Assembly (NCBI GenBank): GCA_007131925.1
Contig: SLPQ01000070.1
Location: forward strand, 1 to 33,195
From: Candidatus Brocadiia bacterium
GTDB taxonomy: Bacteria; Planctomycetota; DG-23; SLPQ01
Length of the DNA: 33,195 nucleotides
Direction of reading: 5' to 3'
The position numbers were made by a program, and so were the translations under genes. The notes under the pieces are model-generated. The model was not told where the DNA came from. It made no database searches and saw only the letters and a list, made by a program, of their open reading frames with translations. Shown in pieces: positions 24,027-31,886 of the stretch; the stretch's first letter is position 1; every line of letters begins with the position of its first letter.

Positions 24027-24188
24027 TCACGTCACCGGAGAAAAATCATCCTTGCCCGCGCCGCAAAGCGGGCACACCCAGTCGTGCGGCAGGTCCACAA
24101 ATGAAGTTTCCGGCTCAATGTTGTTGGACGGATCGCCCTTTTCGGGATCGTAAATGTAGCCGCATATGTCGCAAACATATTTCTGCAC
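24027..24188 (-). CDS. Rubredoxin (53 residues, GTG start, not in ORF track)
   Basis: The translation reads [18 protein letters not shown], then about 20 residues, then '[18 protein letters not shown]'. It has the two CxxC iron ligands (C6/C9 and C39/C42) and the conserved aromatic residues of rubredoxin. The GTG start has GGAGG about 8 nt upstream. Rubredoxin is a small cytosolic one-electron carrier. It lies 59 nt after hcp on the same strand and shares its terminator, so it may donate electrons to Hcp or to the rubrerythrin and ferritin-like proteins in this island. It was missed by the ORF track because it is shorter than its length limit. Confidence 0.92.
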   Translation of the reverse strand: MQKYVCDICGYIYDPEKGDPSNNIEPETSFVDLPHDWVCPLCGAGKDDFSPVT

Positions 24189-24247
24189 TTTGCCTGCCTC
24201 CCTCTAAGACGGTCTCAACAAATACGGTTTATCCACCCCTGCGTATC

Positions 24248-25903
24248 TTACGCCTGCGCCAGCGCTGTTGCAAGGTCCTCATCCGGTGTGGAGACCGGCT
24301 GTATGTTAAACTTCTCCACGAGCACATCGAGAACGGGCTGTGTTATGAACGCAGGCAGCGACGGGCCTATTTTGATGTCCCGTATGCCGAGGTGCAGCAG
24401 AGTAAGCAGTATGGCAACGGCCTTCTGCTCGTACCAGGACAGAATGAGCGAAAGCGGCAGGCCGTTCACATCGGTGCCGAATGCATCGGCAAGTGCTCCG
24501 GCAATCTTAATCGCCGAATAGGCGTCATTGCACTGGCCGACGTCCAGCATCCGCGGTATGCCGCCTATCTCGCCGAACTCGAGCTTGTTGAAGCGGTACT
24601 TGCCGCAGGCGAGAGTCAGGATGACGCAGTCGTCCGGGACCTTTTCGGCCAGCTCCGTATAGTAGTTGCGACCCGGCTTTGCGCCGTCACAGCCGCCTAT
24701 CAGGAAGAAATGGCGGATGTTGCCGGCCTTTACCGCGTCAATGACCTTGTCTGCGACACCGAGGACCGCGTTGTGGCCGAAGCCGACCATGATCTTCTTT
24801 TCAGGCGCGTCCTCCTTGAAGCCCTCTGCGGCAAGTGCGGCGTCTATGAGGGGCTTATAGTTGTGCTCATAGATATGGGTTACACCGGGCCATGCCACCA
24901 GACCACTTGTGAAAATCCTGCCCTTGTATGATTCGGAGGGCTTCTGCAGGCAGTTTGTGGTCATCAAAATCGCACCTGGAAGCTTGTCAAACTCCCGGAT
25001 CTGATCCTGCCAGGCGCCGCCGTAGTTTCCAACAAGATGCGGGTACTTACGCAGAGCCGGGTAGCCGTGCGCCGGCAGCATCTCGCCATGAGTGTAGATA
25101 TTTATTCCAGTGCCCTCGGTCGCCTTGAGGAGCTCTTCAAGGTCCTTGAGGTCATGGCCGGAGACAACTATGGCCTTTCCCTTTACCGGAGTCACGCGCA
25201 CCTCGGCGGGCTCGGGATGGCCGAAGGTATCGGTGTGCGCCTTGTCCAGAAGCTCCATCGTCACGAGGTTGATACGCCCGGCCTCGAGGCATAGTGCGAC
25301 CAGCTTGTCAACAGTGGGCGCGGGGTTTGCCAGGTAGTCGAGCGCCTCGTGGAAAAAGGCGTATATTTCGTCGTTTCGATAGCCGAGTATGGCGGCATGA
25401 TCTGCATATGCTGCGGCACCCTTTACACCGTAGAGCAGCAGCTCCTGGAGGCCAGTAGCATCGTGGCCAAGGCTGTCGATGCGGGCCTTTATGCCGAGAT
25501 CATCAGCCTGCTCGACCATTCCGCTAATCCCAGCGGCCGGCTGCCAGGTGGCCGGTCCTGCGAGCTTTTCGACCTCTACGCCCTTGGCGGCACATGCCCT
25601 TGCATACATTTCTGCGGCCTTTTCACGGATGGCTATGCTCTCTTTGAGCATGACGGCAAGACTCTCCGGGTCAAAGTTGACATTGGTGAGAGTCGCAAAG
25701 AGAGCCTCAGCGGTGAAAAGGTCCACCTCGTCATCAGTCGCGCCGAGCTCGCGCGCGCGGTGGGCATACATGCTTATGCCCTCAGCCGCGTAAACCAGAA
25801 GATCCTGTAAGGCGGACGTCTGTGGGTCCTTGCCGCAAACGCCGTGCACGGTGCATGCCTGGCCTTTGGCGGTCTGTTCGCACTGATAGCAGAACATTGT
25901 CAT
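24248..25903 (-). CDS. hcp: Hybrid cluster protein / hydroxylamine reductase
   Basis: Hcp reduces hydroxylamine in vitro and acts as a nitric-oxide reductase or S-nitrosylase-linked enzyme in vivo. The N-terminal cysteines 'MFCYQCEQTAKGQACTVHGVCG' follow the CX2CX8CX5C pattern of anaerobe-type Hcp with a 4Fe-4S cluster. Hybrid-cluster ligands appear in 'TTNCLQKP', 'LACGKYRFNK' and 'DVGQCNDAYSA'. The ATG at 25903 has AAAGGAG at 7 nt and gives 551 residues, normal for class I Hcp, whereas the tracked start at 26035 adds an unrelated 44-residue leader. It is the third gene of the Rrf2 operon. In E. coli hcp is controlled by the Rrf2 protein NsrR. Confidence 0.94.
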   Translation of the reverse strand: MTMFCYQCEQTAKGQACTVHGVCGKDPQTSALQDLLVYAAEGISMYAHRARELGATDDEVDLFTAEALFATLTNVNFDPESLAVMLKESIAIREKAAEMYARACAAKGVEVEKLAGPATWQPAAGISGMVEQADDLGIKARIDSLGHDATGLQELLLYGVKGAAAYADHAAILGYRNDEIYAFFHEALDYLANPAPTVDKLVALCLEAGRINLVTMELLDKAHTDTFGHPEPAEVRVTPVKGKAIVVSGHDLKDLEELLKATEGTGINIYTHGEMLPAHGYPALRKYPHLVGNYGGAWQDQIREFDKLPGAILMTTNCLQKPSESYKGRIFTSGLVAWPGVTHIYEHNYKPLIDAALAAEGFKEDAPEKKIMVGFGHNAVLGVADKVIDAVKAGNIRHFFLIGGCDGAKPGRNYYTELAEKVPDDCVILTLACGKYRFNKLEFGEIGGIPRMLDVGQCNDAYSAIKIAGALADAFGTDVNGLPLSLILSWYEQKAVAILLTLLHLGIRDIKIGPSLPAFITQPVLDVLVEKFNIQPVSTPDEDLATALAQA

Positions 25904-26006
25904 TTTACTGCTCCTTTCCGCATACCTGTAATTACGGTCTCGCAGCGGGCGAGGCGCCTCGTCAAAGCCTGCGAAACCAGATCCATGCCACCATCGATAC
26001 CTATTC

Positions 26007-26765
26007 TTACACACCGGCTGGTGTGATGACCTCACGGGTTATGGAGCCGTCTATACCGATCGTATGAACCTCAAGCGGCACGTCTGGAGCCGCCTGTAGT
26101 GCAGCATCGACCGTGACCTTTGCAAGCCCGGCACAGCATGGCACCTCCATGCGCAGTACAGTCACCGAAGCGGGCCCGGCCTCAGCAAGTATAGCCTTTA
26201 TTTTGGATGCGTAGCCGGCCAGGTCGTCAAGCTTGGGGCAGCCCACAAGCACCGCCCTGCCCTCCAGATACCGGCTGTGAAAATCAGAAAGAGCAAATGG
26301 CACACAATCGGCAGATATCAGTATGTCCGCCCCCGCAAGAAACGGCGCGAATGGCGGCACGAGCCTCAGTTGCACAGGCCATGTAGAAAGCGCCGAAAGA
26401 GCAGCGGCATCCTCCCCCTCAAGGGGGCGCTTCGCCTGGGGCCTTCGAAGCGCGGTTCCCGGACAGGCTGCGCCAGGGCATCCGGCCGGCTCACTGGCGT
26501 GCGCCGGACCGTCCAGGGTGCGCCCAAGCATCGCCAGGCGCGCCTCTACCGCCTTCATATCAAAGGCCTCGGCCTCCCGCTCCTCGATAACAAGCGCCCC
26601 CGTAGGGCACTCGCCGATGCAGGCGCCCAAGCCGTCGCAGAAGACCTCGCTGACGAGCTCGGCCTTGCCATCGATGATCTCAATGGCCCCCTCTGCACAG
26701 GCCGTCACGCAGTTGCCGCACCCGTTGCACTTGTCACGGTCAATGGATATTATCTTTCTCTTCAT
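26007..26765 (-). CDS. Ferredoxin-like 4Fe-4S protein associated with Hcp
   Basis: This 252-residue protein has an N-terminal di-cluster ferredoxin domain (1-60) and a larger C-terminal domain. Cluster motif 1 is complete ('CNGCGNCVTAC', Cys13/16/19/23). Motif 2 reads 'CDGLGACIGECP' (Cys43/49/53), with Leu46 where the second Cys would be, so one site has only three canonical cysteines. The C-terminal part has further cysteines ('VLVGCPKLDDLAGY', 'MEVPCCAGLAKV') and may bind a partner or another cofactor. Homologues of this layout commonly sit beside hcp. It overlaps the Rrf2 gene by 26 nt and lies 103 nt before hcp, so it is probably Hcp's electron donor or maturation partner, by inference. 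Confidence 0.82.
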   Translation of the reverse strand: MKRKIISIDRDKCNGCGNCVTACAEGAIEIIDGKAELVSEVFCDGLGACIGECPTGALVIEEREAEAFDMKAVEARLAMLGRTLDGPAHASEPAGCPGAACPGTALRRPQAKRPLEGEDAAALSALSTWPVQLRLVPPFAPFLAGADILISADCVPFALSDFHSRYLEGRAVLVGCPKLDDLAGYASKIKAILAEAGPASVTVLRMEVPCCAGLAKVTVDAALQAAPDVPLEVHTIGIDGSITREVITPAGV

Positions 26766-27198
26766 GTCTGAGTTTACCTTCCATGCTGGCGGCTATATTG
26801 GAAACTCTCGTCCCGGAAAGGCGATGCCGGACCATCCTGCACACCTCGGCGAGAAGGTCCCCCAGGATACAATTTCCCTGGCAGACGGGTTCATCCAGAA
26901 GACACTCGCTCTCGGCCAGCGGCCCGTCAATTGCCTCATAAACCTCCATTAAAGTGATTTCTTCGGCAGGCTTGTCGAGCATGAAGCCGCCCCTGGGCCC
27001 ACGCACCGATGCGACAATGCCGCTTCTGCCCAGTCGCTGGAGCACCTTTGAAAGGTGTGCCTCGGATGCGCCCAGAAACGCCGCCATGTCCCTGTTGCTC
27101 AGCACCTCGCCGTCGTGTGCGGCGAGGAGTGCAGTTGTGTGTATCGCGAGCACCGCGGCCTCCGAAATTCTCAGTATTCCGTACATCGCTCGCCCCAT
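26740..27198 (-). CDS. Rrf2-family transcriptional regulator (IscR/NsrR-like)
   Basis: This 152-residue winged-helix repressor or activator starts 'MYGILRISEAAVLAIH', typical of Rrf2. The recognition helix region is 'ASEAHLSKVLQRLGRSGIVASVRGPRGGF'. The cluster-binding loop carries Cys99, Cys106 and Cys110 ('CLLDEPVCQGNC', CX6CX3C), so it probably senses NO or redox through an Fe-S cluster as NsrR and IscR do, although the spacing differs from both. It overlaps the ferredoxin-like gene and lies at the head of the hcp operon, so autoregulation and control of hcp are likely. The second ATG (27186) is an alternative start. Confidence 0.88.
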   Translation of the reverse strand: MGRAMYGILRISEAAVLAIHTTALLAAHDGEVLSNRDMAAFLGASEAHLSKVLQRLGRSGIVASVRGPRGGFMLDKPAEEITLMEVYEAIDGPLAESECLLDEPVCQGNCILGDLLAEVCRMVRHRLSGTRVSNIAASMEGKLRHEEKDNIH

Positions 27199-27210
27199 AA
27201 TGTATCAATG

Positions 27211-27245
27211 CGGTACCACTATACCATAAAGCGTGCGCCGTGCAA
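27211..27245 (-). promoter_or_regulatory. Extended -10 promoter and operator-like GGTACC site of the Rrf2 operon
   Basis: On the minus strand TTGCAC (27245-27240), a 16-nt spacer and TGG-TATAGT (extended -10, 27226-27218) place the start of transcription near 27211. An imperfect inverted repeat GGTA-TAGTGG-TACC (27225-27212) overlaps the -10, a good position for repression by the Rrf2 protein. Transcription would give only a 13-25 nt leader. Confidence 0.5.
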
Positions 27246-27344
27246 GCAAAATCTCAAGAAACTTTCTCGCCTCACCCGAAAACGGCCGGACCTCTCCATA
27301 CCACATCCAGCCTTTACGCGTACCGTAGCTGCTTGCCACAGTTA

Positions 27345-27836
27345 TCAGACTGTGTGTGCAAGCTCCCTGCTGAGCTTCGTGATGTGGCTCATTTCCTCTG
27401 TGATTATCTTTTCTATCTTGTCCTTGCCGAGCCGGGCAGGCACAAGCTCCTTGAGGCCCGTATAAAAGGCTACCGAGTCCTTCTCCAGACCTATTGCCAT
27501 TCTCAGTATGTCCGGCACGCTCTCGCCTCCGGCGAGCCTGTCGGCGGGCTTGACCTTTGTATCGAAAACGTGACCGTCGGCAAACGCCTGCAGATACATC
27601 TCGGCCTGCCCCTCCGGGTCGTAGGTCGTGGGCTTTGCCTCCTCGGCGGTGATTTCGCTGTGCATACTCGTGAACGTACGCAGGTGCTCCTCCTCCCAGT
27701 CGGCAAGCTCAAGAAAGGTCACCTTCGGCCCCTCTTGCTCGAACATCTCGGCGGCCTTGCGGTAAAAAGCGGCACCGTTACGCTCGATCTCCTCGGCTAT
27801 CTGGAAAATCTCGTCCGCGTTGAAGTCTATTGCCAT
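27345..27836 (-). CDS. Ferritin-like di-iron protein (rubrerythrin-type, no rubredoxin domain)
   Basis: From the ATG at 27836 (GGAGG 5 nt upstream; track start 27860) the protein has 163 residues. Di-iron four-helix ligands are visible: Glu in 'IAEEIERNGAAFYRKAAEMF', ExxH in 'LADWEEEHLRTF', Glu in 'IGLEKDSVAFYTGL' and 'ITEEMSHITKL'. This is the ferritin-like domain of rubrerythrins, with no C-terminal CxxC rubredoxin module. Such proteins handle peroxide or iron in anaerobes. It lies between Rrf2 and ferritin on the same strand, with about 200 nt above it containing a GGTACTAGTACC palindrome. A small inverted repeat, CACAG/CTGTG (27337-27354), spans its stop. Substrate and partner are unknown. 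Confidence 0.83.
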   Translation of the reverse strand: MAIDFNADEIFQIAEEIERNGAAFYRKAAEMFEQEGPKVTFLELADWEEEHLRTFTSMHSEITAEEAKPTTYDPEGQAEMYLQAFADGHVFDTKVKPADRLAGGESVPDILRMAIGLEKDSVAFYTGLKELVPARLGKDKIEKIITEEMSHITKLSRELAHTV

Positions 27837-27983
27837 GACTTCCTCCACATGTACCTTCAATTAAGTGAGCTACGACGCCAGACGCTACAGGCGCTGCGCC
27901 GGAGCAGTACGTCCTCATGTGCAACGTGCGGCCCGCAATGCGTCAAATACACCCTGCAGGCACCTCATAAGACCATAAGTGCT

Positions 27984-27995
27984 GGTACTAGTACC
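27984..27995. repeat. Perfect 12-bp palindrome GGTACTAGTACC between the two ferritin genes
   Basis: GGTACTAGTACC is its own reverse complement and lies 148 nt upstream of the ferritin-like gene start. Close to it on the minus strand is CTTATGGTCTTATGAGGTGCC, which resembles the promoter region of the Rrf2 operon (CTTTATGGTATAGTGGTACC). It may be an operator for the same regulator. Confidence 0.4.
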
Positions 27996-28045
27996 GCGGA
28001 GTGGAGATCACGGCCGCACTGACAAAGCCTCCCATCCAGCTTCGC

Positions 28046-28537
28046 TTATGCGCCCCGCCTTCCAAGCTCACGGTCGATCATTACCAGCGCCCCGGCGGTA
28101 TCTTTGACCTTTTCCAAAGTCTGCACGATTTTCTGTGTGGAATCTTCTTCCTCGACCTGCTCGCTGACAAACCAGCTCAGAAATACCTCTGCGGCGTTGT
28201 CTTTTTCCTTGCGGGCGAGCTCCACCAGGTCATTTATCCTGCCAGTGATATACTGCTCATGTTTGTACGCATCTGTAAACGCCTCAAGCGGCGAGGTCCA
28301 GTCTGTCTTGGGCTTCTTGACGGCCTCAAGGACCACCTTGCCACCGCGGGAGACGATGTTGTCAAAAAACTTCATTGCGTGCCCGAGCTCTTCCTGCCAC
28401 TGAGCGCGCATCCAGGCGGCCATCCCCTCAAAACCGGCCTGCTCAAACCACCCCACCATTGAAAGGTAAATATACGCCGAGGCAATCTCCTCATTAATCT
28501 GTTTGTTGAAGGCATCAGCGACCTTGTCCCCTATCAC
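28046..28537 (-). CDS. ftnA: Non-haem bacterial ferritin
   Basis: Ferritin forms a 24-mer cage that oxidises Fe(II) and stores Fe(III). Ferroxidase residues are visible in 'QINEEIASAYIYLSM', 'QWQEELGHAMKFFDNI' and 'FVSEQVEEEDS'. The tracked ORF begins at 28573, but a GTG at 28537 with AAAGGAG exactly 7 nt upstream gives 'MIGDKVADAFNKQINEE', the expected N-terminus, and a normal 163 residues. It follows tpx by 85 nt on the same strand and is one of several di-iron proteins in this island. No encapsulin-targeting tail is present (ends 'DRELGRRGA'). Confidence 0.9.
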   Translation of the reverse strand: MIGDKVADAFNKQINEEIASAYIYLSMVGWFEQAGFEGMAAWMRAQWQEELGHAMKFFDNIVSRGGKVVLEAVKKPKTDWTSPLEAFTDAYKHEQYITGRINDLVELARKEKDNAAEVFLSWFVSEQVEEEDSTQKIVQTLEKVKDTAGALVMIDRELGRRGA

Positions 28538-28622
28538 CTGCTTTCTCCTTTCGTGCAGCCGCGCAGGCCACACACTTTTCCCATTGACATAAAGCTGCTG
28601 CGCCGAGCGCCCCGCGCACGAC

Positions 28623-29138
28623 CTAAGAAAACCGCCTTACAGCCTCAAGGGCGGTCTCGTAGTCAGGCTCACCTGAGACCTCGTCGACGATTTCACGGTA
28701 GCGCACCACGCCGTTGGCATCCACGACAAAGACGGCCCTGGCAAGCAGCCGCAGCTTCTCAATCAGCACACCGTAATTCCTGCCAAAGGACGCATCACGA
28801 TGGTCGGAGAGAGTCGTCACGTTCTTCACCCCGGCCGCACCGCACCACCGTTTCTGGGTAAAGGGCAGATCCATGCTGATCGTAAGAACCGTGACATCTT
28901 CACCCAACGCGGTGACCCTTTCGTTGAACGTTCGGGTCTCTTTGTCACACACTGACGTTTCAAGGGACATCACCGAGGCTATGATGCAGGGGCGCCCCTT
29001 GAACTTCGACCAATGCACTTCAGCCATGTCGTTGTCCACGCCGATGAAGTCAGGCGCCTTGTCTCCGACCTTGACCTCCTTGCCGGCAAGCGCCACCGGC
29101 CTGCCGTCTACCGTCACAGTGCGACTTTCTTTTCCCAT
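28623..29138 (-). CDS. tpx: Thiol peroxidase (Tpx, atypical 2-Cys peroxiredoxin)
   Basis: Tpx reduces H2O2 and alkyl hydroperoxides with thioredoxin as donor. The 171-residue protein has the family N-terminus 'VTVDGRPVALAGKEVKVGDKAPDF', the peroxidatic cysteine in 'SLETSVCDKETRTFNE' and the resolving cysteine in 'DLPFTQKRWCGAAGV'. AGGAGG is found 10 nt before the ATG. It lies 48 nt after rubrerythrin and before ferritin, consistent with a peroxide-response operon. Length and motifs are standard. Cytosolic, since no signal peptide is seen. Confidence 0.93.
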   Translation of the reverse strand: MGKESRTVTVDGRPVALAGKEVKVGDKAPDFIGVDNDMAEVHWSKFKGRPCIIASVMSLETSVCDKETRTFNERVTALGEDVTVLTISMDLPFTQKRWCGAAGVKNVTTLSDHRDASFGRNYGVLIEKLRLLARAVFVVDANGVVRYREIVDEVSGEPDYETALEAVRRFS

Positions 29139-29186
29139 GAAAACCTATCCTCCTCTTAGCGCACTATCTTTCACCGCCGGCGATGC

Positions 29187-29759
29187 TTACCAGTTTTCCG
29201 CAAGCAGCTCAAAGTGCGCTTGCGGATGTGCACAGGCAGGGCAGCTTTGAGGGGCCTCTTCACCGGTGTGCAGGTATCCGCAGTTACGGCAGCGCCAGAC
29301 GACCTGGTCGTCTTTCTTGAAAACCGTACCTGCCTCCACATTTGCCAGGAGCCCGCGGTAGCGCTTTTCATGCTGCCTTTCGGCGACCGATATGGCCTCG
29401 AAGACCGCCGCTATCGCATCGAAGCCCTCCTGGCGGGCGGTATCGGCAAAGGTTGGATACATCTCGCCCCACTCGTAGAGCTCGCCGTCGGCGGCGGCTT
29501 TCAGATTTTCAGCAGTGGTTCCGATGACGCCCGCGGGAAAGTTGGCCTTTACCTCCACCTCCCCTCCCTCGAGTAGCTTGAAAAAGCGCTTGGCGTGCTC
29601 CTTTTCCTGGTCGGCTGTCTCCTCGAAAATATCTGCAATCTGTACGTACCCTTCCTTGCGAGCCTGTGAAGCGAAGTAGCTGTAGCGGTTTCTTGCCTGC
29701 GACTCACCGGCAAATGCGGTAATTACGTTCTTTTCTGTCCTCGTGTCCTTCAAACCCAT
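29187..29759 (-). CDS. rbr: Rubrerythrin
   Basis: Rubrerythrin is a peroxidase of anaerobes that uses a di-iron site and a rubredoxin-type iron. The 190-residue protein has a ferritin-like domain with 'FAGESQARNRYSYFA', 'DQEKEHAKRFFKLL' and 'SVAERQHEKRYRGLL', then a rubredoxin domain 'CRNCGYLHTGEEAPQSCPAC' (CX2CX12CX2C). The ATG at 29759 ('MGLKDTRTEKN') has AAAGGAG at 8 nt. The tracked start is a GTG right on top of that site and is unlikely. It is 45 nt past the permease gene and heads the rbr-tpx-ftn run. The free rubredoxin at 24027 may be its electron donor. Confidence 0.93.
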   Translation of the reverse strand: MGLKDTRTEKNVITAFAGESQARNRYSYFASQARKEGYVQIADIFEETADQEKEHAKRFFKLLEGGEVEVKANFPAGVIGTTAENLKAAADGELYEWGEMYPTFADTARQEGFDAIAAVFEAISVAERQHEKRYRGLLANVEAGTVFKKDDQVVWRCRNCGYLHTGEEAPQSCPACAHPQAHFELLAENW

Positions 29760-29804
29760 TTCTGCCACTCCTTTCCTTCGTACAATTACAAGCCTCTACT
29801 GCCC

Positions 29805-31082
29805 CTATGCAGTTTCGGCGCCATCCGCGCGACGTGCGGCGTAGCCAAGCTCAGTGACTGCTCGCTCGAGACATTCTCCGGCAAGCCCGCTGCCCGCTAC
29901 CACCGCCAGGCCGTCAGACAGATTTACGGAAACAGAAGCAACACCCTCGCACGCCCTCAGTGCCCGCTCCACAGCGGCCACACAATGGCTGCAGGTCATT
30001 CCATCGACCTCGAGGGTCACAGTTTCCTCAGAAGGACCTCCTGCACTTCCACCAGCAACGCCGCGGGCACTCTGCCCGCGCAACATCGCGGAAAAGATGA
30101 CCACAAGCAGTATCACAGCCGACGGGACCATGACATAATCGGGCAGCATTTCCGCCATGCTGTAAACGCCGGGAATTGCAGGATGCCTGAAAAGCAGATC
30201 AAGAATCGCACCGAACGTCAGCGCCGCGGCCACTACAGAGGCCAGGTACAGAAGCGCCGTGCGACCACCCATGACCTTCCATATGGTGGTGATAGATGCC
30301 GCGTTGGTCGTGGGCCCGGTCATGAGAAAGACCAGCGCCGCCCCCGGTGATACGCCTTTTTCGAGAATCAGTATGGCCGCCACCGGTATCGACGCGGTCG
30401 CACAGACGTAGAGAGGTATCCCGCAGAGCATCATCACGAGCATGCCGGTAAAACCGGTCCCCAGCGCACCGGCAAAAAAGTCCTCAGGCACCACCACGCT
30501 CACCAGCGCAGCAATAGAGAGGCCCATTAGAAGCGACTTCCCGATATCTTCAGGCAGCGTCACAAATCCGTAATGAAGAATGCGCCTGAGCCTGCCGTGT
30601 CCCTCGTCAAAACTGCAGCAGGCATCCGTACACTCTACCACATCCGTGTCCGTGGCACTTGCGCCCCTCTCGCCCCCGAAAAGCGCCACCGCGACCCCGC
30701 CAAATATTCCCGCTGCAAAAGCCGCCACCGGCCTGAAGACAGCAAAGACGGGCCCCAGCAGGCTAAGCGTCACCAGTATGCTGTCCACGCCGGTCTGAGG
30801 TGTAGAGAGAAGAAACGAGGTAGTCGATGGTCTCGACGCACCATGCCTTCTTAAAGAGGCTGCCACAGGTATAACCCCGCATGAACACAGAGGCAGCGGC
30901 ACGCCGAAAAGGGACGCCTTCACGACAGGCCAGATGCCGTGTCCGCCAAGGTGTCTTTCCACAACCACCGGAGAAATCAACACCGAAAGGACACCAGCCA
31001 CAAAAAAACCAAACAGAAGGTATGGCGACATGTGGGTTAAGGTTTCCCAGAATGCGCCGATTATCTCAACAAGGTATTCCAT
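29805..31082 (-). CDS. SO_0444-type Cu/Zn-efflux permease with C-terminal HMA domain
   Basis: This 425-residue inner-membrane protein belongs to the permease family that includes SO_0444-type copper/zinc efflux proteins and is related to ArsP. Two bundles of helices carry 'FGVPLPLCSCGVIPVAASLRRHG' and 'CGIPLYVCATASIPVAAILI', with conserved metal-binding Cys and Pro residues. A central cytosolic loop has a Cys cluster ('VVECTDACCSFDEGHG'). After the last helix at about residue 335 a heavy-metal-associated domain follows ('VDGMTCSHCVAAVERAL', about 356-420). The start directly abuts the upstream stop (TGAATG), so it is coupled to the TIGR02757 gene. Export of a soft metal or metalloid is likely. 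The ion is unknown, and arsenic is possible given arsC elsewhere in the window. Confidence 0.85.
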   Translation of the reverse strand: MEYLVEIIGAFWETLTHMSPYLLFGFFVAGVLSVLISPVVVERHLGGHGIWPVVKASLFGVPLPLCSCGVIPVAASLRRHGASRPSTTSFLLSTPQTGVDSILVTLSLLGPVFAVFRPVAAFAAGIFGGVAVALFGGERGASATDTDVVECTDACCSFDEGHGRLRRILHYGFVTLPEDIGKSLLMGLSIAALVSVVVPEDFFAGALGTGFTGMLVMMLCGIPLYVCATASIPVAAILILEKGVSPGAALVFLMTGPTTNAASITTIWKVMGGRTALLYLASVVAAALTFGAILDLLFRHPAIPGVYSMAEMLPDYVMVPSAVILLVVIFSAMLRGQSARGVAGGSAGGPSEETVTLEVDGMTCSHCVAAVERALRACEGVASVSVNLSDGLAVVAGSGLAGECLERAVTELGYAARRADGAETA

Positions 31083-31886
31083 TCAGTAAGTAACCTCGAA
31101 AACCGCATATTTACTGAAAAAGTGCTCCGGATCGACATCCTCCCGAATACCGAGGCGCGTCAGGGCAAAATCATACCTGACCGGGTCGTCCGGTGAAAAG
31201 CGCCTGAAAGCGTCGGTGATCTCCAGGGCCGTCTTAATGTCCGCCTGCGAGCGGCTGGTCAGGCCGAGTCGCCTGCATATCCTGTGCATATGAACGTCGA
31301 CGGGCACCACCAGCATCGCAGCGGGCACCGACTTCCAGCAGCCCGGATCAACCTCGTCCGCCCTGACCATCCATCGCAGGTACAGATGCAGCCGCTTGCA
31401 GGCGCTGCCGGCAGAGGGGCACGCCAACAAGTGTCCCAGGCGACCGGCCGCTGTGCGTAGACGGTCAGCAAAGGCCGCAAGCGCCGGCATTGTCGTTTTG
31501 TCCTGATGGGTGATGCCGTCGGCAAAGGCGCTTTCAAGCGACCCGTAAGTGTCGATGAGCCTGCCCGCGCCGAAGATCATTGCCGCGACCTGCTCGCCGG
31601 TGGCGAAGCGGTGCTTGAAGCCTGCGAACGTCCGCCGCATCTTTTCGAAGCCTGTCTCTTCAGCGAAACGCGCCGGGCTTTCCATCCGGCTGAGGACCTC
31701 GCCCGCAGAACTGAGTATCTGCTTTACCCGCCCGTAGGCCAGGGCCGATGCCACAAGGCCCGCGACCTCCATGTCGCGCGGGTTGTCATAATTGTACAGC
31801 AGTTCCAGAGGGTCAGGGGATACCAGTTCACGCCGGTTAAAGCATTCATAAAGCTTTTCGAGGGCCTGCCTGTCTATATTGCAAGT
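31083..31886 (-). CDS. TIGR02757/DUF2400 family protein
   Basis: From the ATG at 31886 ('MTCNIDRQALEKLYECFN') this 267-residue protein matches the conserved TIGR02757 family in its blocks: 'PDPLELLYNYDNPRDMEVAGLVASALAYGRV', 'FKHRFATGEQVAAMI', 'CKRLHLYLRWMVRADEVDPGCW' and 'LVVPVDVHMHRICRRLGL'. The last block resembles the helix-hairpin-helix/ligand region of endonuclease III-like folds, but a function is not established. The track's longer start is a GTG with no ribosome site. Only a weak site precedes 31886. It is directly followed by the permease. Confidence 0.82.
   Translation of the reverse strand, partial: TCNIDRQALEKLYECFNRRELVSPDPLELLYNYDNPRDMEVAGLVASALAYGRVKQILSSAGEVLSRMESPARFAEETGFEKMRRTFAGFKHRFATGEQVAAMIFGAGRLIDTYGSLESAFADGITHQDKTTMPALAAFADRLRTAAGRLGHLLACPSAGSACKRLHLYLRWMVRADEVDPGCWKSVPAAMLVVPVDVHMHRICRRLGLTSRSQADIKTALEITDAFRRFSPDDPVRYDFALTRLGIREDVDPEHFFSKYAVFEVTY

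Noticed and set aside
24101-24931. 276-codon plus-strand ORF
   Set aside because: Antisense to rubredoxin and the C-terminal part of hcp, which are well supported.
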